From Piscicola geometra (lineage: Eukaryota > Annelida > Clitellata > Hirudinida > Piscicolidae), in contig OX030962.1 in NCBI GenBank assembly GCA_943735955.1, positions 1,145,390 to 1,209,389 on the forward strand: DNA of 64,000 nt, given 5' to 3'. This document shows, one piece after another, positions 22,601 to 36,627 of the stretch. The position numbers and the translations under genes are program-made. Each line of letters starts with the position of its first letter. Positions within the stretch are counted from its first letter, which is position 1. The notes under the pieces are model-generated. The model saw only the letters and a program-made list of their open reading frames with translations, was not told the origin of the DNA and did not search any database.

Positions 22601-25600
22601 TTCTTATATCTTATATCACGTAGGTTCTTATATCTTATATCACGTAGGTTCTTATATCTTATATCAAGTAGGTTCTTATATCTTATATCAAGTAGGTTCT
22701 TATATCTTATATCAAGTAGGTTCTTATATCTTATATCACGTAGGTTCTTATATCTTATATCACGTAGGTTCTTATATCTTATATCACGTAGGTTCTTATA
22801 TCTTATATCACGTAGGTTCTTATATCTTATATCACGTAGGTTCTTATATCTTATATCACGTAGGTTCTTATATCTTATATCACGTAGGTTCTTATATCTT
22901 ATATCAAGTAGGTTCTTATATCCTATATCAAGTAGGTTCTTATATCTTACATCAAGTAGGTTCTTATATCTTATATCACGTAGGTTCTTATATCTTATAT
23001 CAAGTAGGTTCTTATATCCTATATCAAGTAGGTTCTTATATCTTATATCAAGTAGGTTCTTATATCTTATATCAAGTAGGTTCTTATATCTTATATCAAG
23101 TAGGTTCTTATATCTTATATCAAGTAGGTTCTTATATCTTATATCAAGTAGGTTCTTATATCTTATATCAAGTAGGTTCTTATATCTTATATCAAGTAGG
23201 TTCTTATATCTTATATCAAGTAGGTTCTTATATCTTATATCACGTAGGTTCTTATATCTTATATCAAGTAGGTTCTTATATCCTATATCAAGTAGGTTCT
23301 TATATCTTATATCAAGTAGGTTCTTATATCTTATATCAAGTAGGTTCTTATATCTTATATCACGTAGGTTCTTATATCTTATATCAAGTAGGTTCTTATA
23401 TCCTATATCAAGTAGGTTCTTATATCTTATATCAAGTAGGTTCTTATATCTTATATCAAGTAGGTTCTTATATCTTATATCACGTAGGTTCTTATATCTT
23501 ATATCAAGTAGGTTCTTATATCCTATATCAAGTAGGTTCTTATATCTTATATCAAGTAGGTTCTTATATCTTATATCACGTAGGTTCTTATATCTTATAT
23601 CACGTAGGTTCTTATATCTTATATCACGTAGGTTCTTATATCTTATATCAAGTAGGTTCTTATATCTTATATCAAGTAGGTTCTTATATCTTATATCAAG
23701 TAGGTTCTTATATCTTATATCACGTAGGTTCTTATATCTTATATCACGTAGGTTCTTATATCTTATATCACGTAGGTTCTTATATCTTATATCACGTAGG
23801 TTCTTATATCTTATATCACGTAGGTTCTTATATCTTATATCAAGTAGGTTCTTATATCTTATATCAAGTAGGTTCTTATATCTTATATCAAGTAGGTTCT
23901 TATATCTTATATCAAGTAGGTTCTTATATCTTATATCAAGTAGGTTCTTATATCTTATATCAAGTAGGTTCTTATATCTTATATCACGTAGGTTCTTATA
24001 TCTTATATCACGTAGGTTCTTATATCTTATATCACGTAGGTTCTTATATCTTATATCAAGTAGGTTCTTATATCTTATATCAAGTAGGTTCTTATATCTT
24101 ATATCAAGTAGGTTCTTATATCTTATATCACGTAGGTTCTTATATCTTATATCACGTAGGTTCTTATATCTTATATCACGTAGGTTCTTATATCTTATAT
24201 CACGTAGGTTCTTATATCTTATATCAAGTAGGTTCTTATATCTTATATCAAGTAGGTTCTTATATCTTATATCAAGTAGGTTCTTATATCTTATATCAAG
24301 TAGGTTCTTATATCTTACATCACGTAGGTTCTTATATCTTATATCACGTAGGTTCTTATATCTTATATCACGTAGGTTCTTATATCTTATATCACGTAGG
24401 TTCTTATATCTTATATCAAGTAGGTTCTTATATCTTATATCAAGTAGGTTCTTATATCTTACATCAAGTAGGTTCTTATATCTTATATCAAGTAGGTTCT
24501 TATATCTTATATCAAGTAGGTTCTTATATCTTATATCAAGTAGGTTCTTATATCTTATATCAAGTAGGTTCTTATATCTTATATCAAGTAGGTTCTTATA
24601 TCTTATATCACGTAGGTTCTTATATCTTATATCAAGTAGGTTCTTATATCTTACATCAAGTAGGTTCTTATATCCTATATCAAGTAGGTTCTTATATCTT
24701 ATATCAAGTAGGTTCTTATATCCTATATCAAGTAGGTTCTTATATCTTATATCAAGTAGGTTCTTATATCTTATATCAAGTAGGTTCTTATATCTTATAT
24801 CACGTAGGTTCTTATATCTTATATCAAGTAGGTTCTTATATCCTATATCAAGTAGGTTCTTATATCTTATATCAAGTAGGTTCTTATATCCTATATCAAG
24901 TAGGTTCTTATATCTTACATCAAGTAGGTTCTTATATCTTATATCACGTAGGTTCTTATAACTTATATCAAGTAGGTTCTTATATCTTATATCACGTAGG
25001 TTCTTATATCTTATATCACGTAGGTTCTTATATCTTATATCACGTAGGTTCTTATATCTTATATCAAGTAGGTTCTTATATCCTATATCAAGTAGGTTCT
25101 TATATCTTACATCAAGTAGGTTCTTATATCTTATATCACGTAGGTTCTTATATCTTATATCAAGTAGGTTCTTATATCTTATATCACGTAGGTTCTTATA
25201 TCTTATATCACGTAGGTTGTTATATCTTATATCACGTAGGTTCTTATATCTTATATCACGTAGGTTCTTATATCTTATATCAAGTAGGTTCTTATATCTT
25301 ATATCAAGTAGGTTCTTATATCTTATATCAAGTAGGTTCTTATATCTTATATCACGTAGGTTCTTATATCTTATATCAAGTAGGTTCTTATATCTTATAT
25401 CACGTAGGTTCTTATATCTTATATCACGTAGGTTCTTATATCTTATATCACGTAGGTTCTTATATCTTATATCACGTAGGTTCTTATATCTTATATCACG
25501 TAGGTTCTTATATCTTATATCAAGTAGGTTCTTATATCTTATATCACGTAGGTTCTTATATCTTATATCACGTAGGTTCTTATATCTTATATCACGTAGG

Positions 25601-28600
25601 TTCTTATATCTTATATCAAGTAGGTTCTTATATCTTATATCAAGTAGGTTCTTATATCTTATATCAAGTAGGTTCTTATATCTTATATCACGTAGGTTCT
25701 TATATCTTATATCAAGTAGGTTCTTATATCTTATATCACGTAGGTTCTTATATCTTATATCACGTAGGTTCTTATATCTTATATCACGTAGGTTCTTATA
25801 TCTTATATCACGTAGGTTCTTATATCTTATATCAAGTAGGTTCTTATATCTTATATCAAGTAGGTTCTTATATCTTATATCACGTAGGTTCTTATATCTT
25901 ATATCAAGTAGGTTCTTATATCTTATATCACGTAGGTTCTTATATCTTATATCACGTAGGTTCTTATATCTTATATCACGTAGGTTCTTATATCTTATAT
26001 CACGTAGGTTCTTATATCTTATATCACGTAGGTTCTTATATCTTATATCACGTAGGTTCTTATATCTTATATCAAGTAGGTTCTTATATCTTATATCAAG
26101 TAGGTTCTTATATCTTATATCAAGTAGGTTCTTATATCTTATATCACGTAGGTTCTTATATCTTATATCAAGTAGGTTCTTATATCTTATATCACGTAGG
26201 TTCTTATATCTTATATCACGTAGGTTCTTATATCTTATATCACGTAGGTTCTTATATCTTATATCAAGTAGGTTCTTATATCTTATATCAAGTAGGTTCT
26301 TATATCTTATATCAAGTAGGTTCTTATATCTTATATCAAGTAGGTTCTTATATCTTATATCACGTAGGTTCTTATATCTTATATCAAGTAGGTTCTTATA
26401 TCTTATATCACGTAGGTTCTTATATCTTATATCACGTAGGTTCTTATATCTTATATCACGTAGGTTCTTATATCTTATATCAAGTAGGTTCTTATATCTT
26501 ACATCAAGTAGGTTCTTATATCTTATATCACGTAGGTTCTTATATCTTATATCACGTAGGTTCTTATATCTTATATCAAGTAGGTTCTTATATCTTATAT
26601 CACGTAGGTTCTTATATCTTATATCACGTAGGTTCTTATATCTTATATCACGTAGGTTCTTATATCTTATATCACGTAGGTTCTTATATCTTATATCAAG
26701 TAGGTTCTTATATCCTATATCAAGTAGGTTCTTATATCTTATATCAAGTAGGTTCTTATATCTTATATCACGTAGGTTCTTATATCTTATATCACGTAGG
26801 TTCTTATATCTTATATCACGTAGGTTCTTATATCTTATATCAAGTAGGTTCTTATATCTTATATCAAGTAGGTTCTTATATCTTATATCAAGTAGGTTCT
26901 TATATCTTATATCAAGTAGGTTCTTATATCTTACATCAAGTAGGTTCTTATATCTTATATCAAGTAGGTTCTTATATCTTATATCAAGTAGGTTCTTATA
27001 TCTTATATCAAGTAGGTTCTTATATCTTATATCAAGTAGGTTCTTATATCTTATATCAAGTAGGTTCTTATATCTTATATCAAGTAGGTTCTTATATCTT
27101 ATATCAAGTAGGTTCTTATATCTTATATCACGTAGGTTCTTATATCTTATATCAAGTAGGTTCTTATATCTTATATCACGTAGGTTCTTATATCTTATAT
27201 CACGTAGGTTCTTATATCTTATATCAAGTAGGTTCTTATATCTTATATCAAGTAGGTTCTTATATCTTATATCAAGTAGGTTCTTATATCTTATATCAAG
27301 TAGGTTCTTATATCTTATATCACGTAGGTTCTTATATCTTATATCAAGTAGGTTCTTATATCTTATATCAAGTAGGTTCTTATATCTTATATCACGTAGG
27401 TTCTTATATCTTATATCAAGTAGGTTCTTATATCTTACATCAAGTAGGTTCTTATATCTTATATCAAGTAGGTTCTTATATCTTATATCAAGTAGGTTCT
27501 TATATCTTACATCAAGTAGGTTCTTATATCTTATATCAAGTAGGTTCTTATATCTTATATCAAGTAGGTTCTTATATCTTATATCAAGTAGGTTCTTATA
27601 TCTTACATCAAGTAGGTTCTTATATCTTATATCAAGTAGGTTCTTATATCTTATATCAAGTAGGTTCTTATATCTTATATCAAGTAGGTTTTTATATCTT
27701 ATATCAAGTAGGTTCTTATATCTTATATCACGTAGGTTCTTATATCTTATATCACGTAGGTTCTTATATCTTATATCAAGTAGGTTCTTATATCTTATAT
27801 CAAGTAGGTTCTTATATCTTATATCAAGTAGGTTCTTATATCTTATATCAAGTAGGTTCTTATATCTTATATCAAGTAGGTTCTTATATCTTATATCAAG
27901 TAGGTTCTTATATCTTATATCAAGTAGGTTCTTATATCTTATATCAAGTAGGTTCTTATATCTTATATCACGTAGGTTCTTATATCTTATATCAAGTAGG
28001 TTCTTATATCTTACATCAAGTAGGTTCTTATATCCTATATCAAGTAGGTTCTTATATCTTATATCAAGTAGGTTCTTATATCCTATATCAAGTAGGTTCT
28101 TATATCTTATATCAAGTAGGTTCTTATATCTTATATCAAGTAGGTTCTTATATCTTATATCAAGTAGGTTCTTATATCTTATATCAAGTAGGTTCTTATA
28201 TCTTATATCACGTAGGTTCTTATATCTTATATCAAGTAGGTTCTTATATCTTATATCAAGTAGGTTCTTATATCTTATATCAAGTAGGTTCTTATATCTT
28301 ATATCAAGTAGGTTTTTATATCTTATATCAAGTAGGTTCTTATATCTTATATCACGTAGGTTCTTATATCTTATATCACGTAGGTTCTTATATCTTATAT
28401 CAAGTAGGTTCTTATATCTTATATCAAGTAGGTTCTTATATCTTATATCAAGTAGGTTCTTATATCTTATATCAAGTAGGTTCTTATATCTTATATCAAG
28501 TAGGTTCTTATATCTTATATCAAGTAGGTTCTTATATCTTATATCAAGTAGGTTCTTATATCTTATATCAAGTAGGTTCTTATATCTTATATCAAGTAGG

Positions 28601-31600
28601 TTCTTATATCTTATATCAAGTAGGTTCTTATATCTTATATCAAGTAGGTTCTTATATCTTATATCAAGTAGGTTCTTATATCTTATATCACGTAGGTTCT
28701 TATATCTTATATCAAGTAGGTTCTTATATCTTATATCACGTAGGTTCTTATATCTTATATCAAGTAGGTTCTTATATCTTACATCAAGTAGGTTCTTATA
28801 TCTTATATCAAGTAGGTTCTTATATCTTATATCAAGTAGGTTCTTATATCTTACATCAAGTAGGTTCTTATATCTTATATCAAGTAGGTTCTTATATCTT
28901 ATATCAAGTAGGTTCTTATATCTTATATCACGTAGGTTCTTATATCTTATATCACGTAGGTTCTTATATCTTATATCACGTAGGTTCTTATATCTTATAT
29001 CACGTAGGTTCTTATATCTTATATCAAGTAGGTTCTTATATCTTATATCAAGTAGGTTCTTATATCTTATATCAAGTAGGTTCTTATATCTTATATCAAG
29101 TAGGTTCTTATATCTTACATCACGTAGGTTCTTATATCTTATATCACGTAGGTTCTTATATCTTATATCACGTAGGTTCTTATATCTTATATCACGTAGG
29201 TTCTTATATCTTATATCAAGTAGGTTCTTATATCTTATATCAAGTAGGTTCTTATATCTTATATCAAGTAGGTTCTTATATCTTATATCAAGTAGGTTCT
29301 TATATCTTATATCACGTAGGTTCTTATATCTTATATCAAGTAGGTTCTTATATCTTATATCAAGTAGGTTCTTATATCTTATATCACGTAGGTTCTTATA
29401 TCTTATATCAAGTAGGTTCTTATATCTTACATCAAGTAGGTTCTTATATCTTATATCAAGTAGGTTCTTATATCTTATATCAAGTAGGTTCTTATATCTT
29501 ACATCAAGTAGGTTCTTATATCTTATATCAAGTAGGTTCTTATATCTTATATCAAGTAGGTTCTTATATCTTATATCAAGTAGGTTCTTATATCTTACAT
29601 CAAGTAGGTTCTTATATCTTATATCAAGTAGGTTCTTATATCTTATATCAAGTAGGTTCTTATATCTTATATCAAGTAGGTTTTTATATCTTATATCAAG
29701 TAGGTTCTTATATCTTATATCACGTAGGTTCTTATATCTTATATCACGTAGGTTCTTATATCTTATATCAAGTAGGTTCTTATATCTTATATCAAGTAGG
29801 TTCTTATATCTTATATCAAGTAGGTTCTTATATCTTATATCAAGTAGGTTCTTATATCTTATATCAAGTAGGTTCTTATATCTTATATCAAGTAGGTTCT
29901 TATATCTTATATCAAGTAGGTTCTTATATCTTATATCAAGTAGGTTCTTATATCTTATATCACGTAGGTTCTTATATCTTATATCAAGTAGGTTCTTATA
30001 TCTTACATCAAGTAGGTTCTTATATCCTATATCAAGTAGGTTCTTATATCTTATATCAAGTAGGTTCTTATATCCTATATCAAGTAGGTTCTTATATCTT
30101 ATATCAAGTAGGTTCTTATATCTTATATCAAGTAGGTTCTTATATCTTATATCAAGTAGGTTCTTATATCTTATATCAAGTAGGTTCTTATATCTTATAT
30201 CACGTAGGTTCTTATATCTTATATCAAGTAGGTTCTTATATCTTACATCAAGTAGGTTCTTATATCCTATATCAAGTAGGTTCTTATATCTTATATCAAG
30301 TAGGTTCTTATATCCTATATCAAGTAGGTTCTTATATCTTATATCAAGTAGGTTCTTATATCTTATATCAAGTAGGTTCTTATATCTTATATCAAGTAGG
30401 TTCTTATATCTTATATCAAGTAGGTTCTTATATCCTATATCAAGTAGGTTCTTATATCTTATATCAAGTAGGTTCTTATATCTTATATCACGTAGGTTCT
30501 TATATCTTATATCACGTAGGTTCTTATATCTTATATCACGTAGGTTCTTATATCTTATATCAAGTAGGTTCTTATATCCTATATCAAGTAGGTTCTTATA
30601 TCTTACATCAAGTAGGTTCTTATATCTTATATCACGTAGGTTCTTATATCTTATATCAAGTAGGTTCTTATATCTTATATCACGTAGGTTCTTATATCTT
30701 ATATCACGTAGGTTCTTATATCTTATATCACGTAGGTTCTTATATCTTATATCACGTAGGTTCTTATATCTTATATCAAGTAGGTTCTTATATCTTATAT
30801 CAAGTAGGTTCTTATATCTTATATCAAGTAGGTTCTTATATCTTATATCACGTAGGTTCTTATATCTTATATCAAGTAGGTTCTTATATCTTATATCACG
30901 TAGGTTCCTATATCTTATATCACGTAGGTTCTTATATCTTATATCACGTAGGTTCTTATATCTTATATCACGTAGGTTCTTATATCTTATATCAAGTAGG
31001 TTCTTATATCCTATATCAAGTAGGTTCTTATATCTTATATCAAGTAGGTTCTTATATCTTATATCACGTAGGTTCTTATATCTTATATCACGTAGGTTCT
31101 TATATCTTATATCACGTAGGTTCTTATATCTTATATCACGTAGGTTCTTATATCTTATATCAAGTAGGTTCTTATATCTTATATCACGTAGGTTCTTATA
31201 TCTTATATCACGTAGGTTCTTATATCTTATATCACGTAGGTTCTTATATCTTATATCAAGTAGGTTCTTATATCTTACATCAAGTAGGTTCTTATATCTT
31301 ATATCACGTAGGTTCTTATATCTTATATCACGTAGGTTCTTATATCTTATATCACGTAGGTTCTTATATCTTATATCACGTAGGTTCTTATATCTTATAT
31401 CAAGTAGGTTCTTATATCCTATATCAAGTAGGTTCTTATATCTTATATCAAGTAGGTTCTTATATCTTATATCAAGTAGGTTCTTATATCTTACATCAAG
31501 TAGGTTCTTATATCTTATATCAAGTAGGTTCTTATATCTTATATCACGTAGGTTCTTATATCTTATATCACGTAGGTTCTTATATCTTATATCACGTAGG

Positions 31601-34600
31601 TTCTTATATCTTATATCAAGTAGGTTCTTATATCTTATATCAAGTAGGTTCTTATATCTTATATCACGTAGGTTCTTATATCTTATATCAAGTAGGTTCT
31701 TATATCTTATATCAAGTAGGTTCTTATATCTTATATCACGTAGGTTCTTATATCTTATATCAAGTAGGTTCTTATATCTTACATCAAGTAGGTTCTTATA
31801 TCTTATATCAAGTAGGTTCTTATATCTTATATCAAGTAGGTTCTTATATCTTATATCAAGTAGGTTTTTATATCTTATATCAAGTAGGTTCTTATATCTT
31901 ATATCACGTAGGTTCTTATATCTTATATCACGTAGGTTCTTATATCTTATATCAAGTAGGTTCTTATATCTTATATCAAGTAGGTTCTTATATCTTATAT
32001 CAAGTAGGTTCTTATATCTTATATCAAGTAGGTTCTTATATCTTATATCAAGTAGGTTCTTATATCTTATATCAAGTAGGTTCTTATATCTTATATCAAG
32101 TAGGTTCTTATATCTTATATCAAGTAGGTTCTTATATCTTATATCACGTAGGTTCTTATATCTTATATCAAGTAGGTTCTTATATCTTACATCAAGTAGG
32201 TTCTTATATCCTATATCAAGTAGGTTCTTATATCTTATATCAAGTAGGTTCTTATATCCTATATCAAGTAGGTTCTTATATCTTATATCAAGTAGGTTCT
32301 TATATCTTATATCAAGTAGGTTCTTATATCTTATATCACGTAGGTTCTTATATCTTATATCAAGTAGGTTCTTATATCCTATATCAAGTAGGTTCTTATA
32401 TCTTATATCAAGTAGGTTCTTATATCCTATATCAAGTAGGTTCTTATATCTTACATCAAGTAGGTTCTTATATCTTACATCAAGTAGGTTCTTATATCTT
32501 ATATCAAGTAGGTTCTTATATCTTATATCACGTAGGTTCTTATATCTTATATCACGTAGGTTCTTATATCTTATATCACGTAGGTTCTTATATCTTATAT
32601 CACGTAGGTTCTTATATCTTATATCAAGTAGGTTCTTATATCTTATATCAAGTAGGTTCTTATATCTTATATCACGTAGGTTCTTATATCTTATATCAAG
32701 TAGGTTCTTATATCTTATATCAAGTAGGTTCTTATATCTTATATCAAGTAGGTTCTTATATCTTATATCACGTAGGTTCTTATATCTTATATCAAGTAGG
32801 TTCTTATATCTTATATCACGTAGGTTCTTATATCTTATATCACGTAGGTTCTTATATCTTATATCACGTAGGTTCTTATATCTTATATCAAGTAGGTTCT
32901 TATATCCTATATCAAGTAGGTTCTTATATCTTACATCAAGTAGGTTCTTATATCTTATATCACGTAGGTTCTTATATCTTATATCAAGTAGGTTCTTATA
33001 TCTTATATCACGTAGGTTCTTATATCTTATATCACGTAGGTTCTTATATCTTATATCACGTAGGTTCTTATATCCTATATCAAGTAGGTTCTTATATCTT
33101 ATATCAAGTAGGTTCTTATATCTTATATCAAGTAGGTTCTTATATCTTATATCAAGTAGGTTCTTATATCTTATATCAAGTAGGTTCTTATATCTTATAT
33201 CAAGTAGGTTCTTATATCTTATATCAAGTAGGTTCTTATATCTTACATCAAGTAGGTTCTTATATCTTATATCAAGTAGGTTCTTATATCTTATATCAAG
33301 TAGGTTCTTATATCTTATATCAAGTAGGTTCTTATATCTTATATCAAGTAGGTTCTTATATCCTATATCAAGTAGGTTCTTATATCTTATATCAAGTAGG
33401 TTCTTATATCTTATATCAAGTAGGTTCTTATATCTTATATCAAGTAGGTTCTTATATCTTATATCAAGTAGGTTCTTATATCTTATATCAAGTAGGTTCT
33501 TATATCTTATATCAAGTAGGTTCTTATATCTTACATCAAGTAGGTTCTTATATCTTATATCAAGTAGGTTCTTATATCCTATATCAAGTAGGTTCTTATA
33601 TCTTATATCAAGTAGGTTCTTATATCTTATATCAAGTAGGTTCTTATATCTTATATCAAGTAGGTTCTTATATCTTATATCAAGTAGGTTCTTATATCTT
33701 ATATCACGTAGGTTCTTATATCTTATATCAAGTAGGTTCTTATATCTTTTATCAAGTAGGTTCTTATATCTTACATCAAGTAGGTTCTTATATCTTATAT
33801 CAAGTAGGTTCTTATATCTTATATCAAGTAGGTTCTTATATCTTATATCAAGTAGGTTCTTATATCTTATATCAAGTAGGTTCTTATATCTTATATCAAG
33901 TAGGTTCTTATATCTTATATCAAGTAGGTTCCTATATCTTATATCAAGTAGGTTCTTATATCTTATATCAAGTAGGTTCTTATATCTTATATCAAGTAGG
34001 TTCTTATATCTTATATGAAGTAGGTTCTTATATCTTATATCAAGTAGGTTCTTATATCTTATATCAAGTAGGTTCTTATATCTTATATCAAGTAGGTTCT
34101 TATATCTTATATCAAGTAGGTTCTTATATCTTATATCAAGTAGGTTCTTATATCTTATATCAAGTAGGTTCTTATATCTTATATCAAGTAGGTTCTTATA
34201 TCTTATATCAAGTAGGTTCTTATATCTTATATCAAGTAGGTTCTTATATCTTATATCAAGTAGGTTCTTATATCTTATATCAAGTAGGTTCTTATATCCT
34301 ATATCAAGTAGGTTCTTATATCCTATATCAAGTAGGTTCTTATATCTTATATCAAGTAGGTTCTTATATCTTATATCAAGTAGGTTCTTATATCTTATAT
34401 CAAGTAGGTTCTTATATCTTACATCAAGTAGGTTCTTATATCTTATATCAAGTAGGTTCTTATATCTTATATCAAGTAGGTTCTTATATCTTATATCAAG
34501 TAGGTTCTTATATCCTATATCAAGTAGGTTCTTATATCCTATATCAAGTAGGTTCTTATATCTTATATCAAGTAGGTTCTTATATCTTATATCAAGTAGG

Positions 34601-35559
34601 TTCTTATATCTTATATCAAGTAGGTTCTTATATCTTATATCAAGTAGGTTCTTATATCTTATATCAAGTAGGTTTCCTATATCTTATATCAAGTAGGTTC
34701 TTATATCTTATATCAAGTAGGTTCTTATATCTTTTATCAAGTAGGTTCTTATATCTTATATCAAGTAGGTTCTTATATCTTATATCAAGTAGGTTCTTAT
34801 ATCTTATATCAAGTAGGTTCTTATATCTTATATCAAGTAGGTTCTTATATCTTATATCAAGTAGGTTCTTATATCTTATATCAAGTAGGTTCTTATATCT
34901 TATATCAAGTAGGTTCTTATATCTTATATCAAGTAGGTTCTTATATCTTATATCAAGTAGGTTCTTATATCTTATATCAAGTAGGTTCTTATATCTTATA
35001 TCAAGTAGGTTCTTATATCTTATATCAAGTAGGTTCTTATATCTTATATCACGTAGGTTCTTATATCTTATATCAAGTAGGTTCTTATATCTTATATCAA
35101 GTAGGTTCTTATATCTTATATCAAGTAGGTTCTTATATCTTATATCAAGTAGGTTCTTATATCTTATATCAAGTAGGTTCCTATATCTTATATCAAGTAG
35201 GTTCTTATATCTTATATCAAGTAGGTTCTTATATCTTATATCAAGTAGGTTCTTATATCTTATATGAAGTAGGTTCTTATATCTTATATCAAGTAGGTTC
35301 TTATATCTTATATCAAGTAGGTTCTTATATCTTATATCAAGTAGGTTCTTATATCTTATATCAAGTAGGTTCTTATATCTTATATCACGTAGGTTCTTAT
35401 ATCTTATATCAAGTAGGTTCTTATATCTTATATCAAGTAGGTTCTTATATCTTATATCAAGTAGGTTCTTATATCTTATATCAAGTAGGTTCTTATATCT
35501 TATATCAAGTAGGTTCTTATATCTTATATCAAGTAGGTTCTTATATCTTATATCAATTA
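19617..35559. repeat. 24-bp satellite array (taggttcttatatcttatat + caag), about 664 copies
   Basis: A single 24-bp unit repeats head to tail for 15.9 kb. From 19621 to about 34670 every unit is exactly 24 bp. The first indel I see is one extra T near 34674, and none is seen after it. Variation is limited to a few positions: caag/cacg (most common), tctt/tcct, tatat/tacat, and rare ttctt/ttttt, caag/gaag and tct/tcc. Higher-order structure is visible: 20101-21720 recurs at 22981-24600 (2,880 bp or 120 units apart) with the same order of rare variants, and about 27400-28100 recurs 1,992 bp (83 units) downstream. The unit has no stop in two plus frames (VGSYILYQ; RFLYLISS) and one minus frame (LDIRYKNL), so giant open frames arise automatically. 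I regard it as non-coding satellite. Confidence 0.97.
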
Positions 35560-35933
35560 GGGATCTTTGCAACCTTCCGCATAAGAAACACATGTCAGCT
35601 AATTACTAGCTGCTGATTGCCCCTACATCTTCTCAATATTTAATTCAGTTCACGAATTGATCAGGAAATAGCGCCTCATTGGGAGACTGAGAGAGTTGCG
35701 TGCATGACACAGCAGGGCGTGCTTAGTGTCAATGTGAAGACCTTCGGAAACGAATACTTGACAGCATTCTTTAAAATTTGAAGTTTTCAAATAAAGTGAA
35801 GACTTTAAGCATTAAAGAACATTGTTGAGATCCTGGAAGTTCAATTGAATTTATAAATAGAAACGATATATTTGGAAATGAAAAAATAAATTTAATAAAA
35901 AAATTAAAGAAACAGAAAGGCAGGAAGGATAAT
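35560..35933. other. Unique AT-rich sequence right of the satellite
   Basis: No gene, RNA or clear repeat is seen. The satellite ends in a diverged half unit (tatcaattaggg), and the sequence becomes AT-rich toward the MITE candidate at 35934. Confidence 0.5.
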
Positions 35934-36386
35934 GATTTGGTGTGTAAACGGATAAAAAGTCTTTAGGATAAAAAGTCTTCAAGAAGAGATTTTCATTCTA
36001 AAAAACTTTTTATATAATTTTATTAATTTTAAATAATGGAAAAAAAATTTTAGAAACAAATTTTATTAATAAAAAAAAAGACTAACTAGTTATTTAAAAT
36101 ATTTTTTAGCTTATGTTGGAAATTTCAAATAGAAAACATTAAACTTTTGAGTTTTATGAGAAATGTGGTTAGAGCTCCAAGCTTCAAATGCTATTTCAAG
36201 ATTGAACGAAAAAATATAGCAAACATTAGATAAAAGTTTTAAATTTTATTCTTTAAGTTTTAAGGATCACGTATTAATCACGTATTTTTCCTTAAAAATT
36301 AATTTTTTGAAGATTTTTATTCGGAAGACTTTTAATTCTGAAGACTTTTTATCCTGAAGACATTTTATCCTAGAACCGATTTGGTG
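35934..36386. mobile_element. Candidate MITE with 39-bp TIRs and 9-bp target duplication
   Basis: The 9-bp direct repeat gatttggtg occurs at 35934-35942 and 36378-36386. Just inside, the left end (35943-35981) and the reverse complement of the right end share GGATAAAA(A/T)GTCTT(T/C), then AGGATAAAAAGTCTTCA, at identical spacing; only the outermost seven bases differ. The 435-bp interior is AT-rich with no open frame and more inverted gaagattttt-type motifs. A 9-bp duplication is typical of Mutator-like elements, but the superfamily is an inference. It lies about 240 bp upstream of the SLC10 coding start. Confidence 0.65.
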
Positions 36387-36627
36387 CACCGAAACTTATA
36401 TATATGATGTGTTCTTAACTTTATACTTTCACTTTGTGTTTTTTTTCCGACAAGAAGTGATTCAATCAAAAAGTAGATTTTGTAAGTAATATTATTCTAA
36501 AGAACCATCCTGAAAGACTATAAGTAAACCTAGGCTTTACCGTATGCCTCGAAGGGTCTACCTTGAAGCGTCGTGAAGGCTTTACATTTTATTTAATGTT
36601 TACATGTTTTTTTTACAGTTTTCTACG

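Noticed and set aside
19473..35267. A 5,264-codon open frame (VGSYILYQ repeats) as a giant protein
   Set aside because: It follows directly from a 24-bp unit without stops in that frame. Two other frames are also open, there is no start context or non-repetitive domain, and the frame shifts at the single indel near 34674.
19617..35559. CRISPR array
   Set aside because: The repeats have no spacers, the unit is continuous, and the genome is a eukaryotic one.
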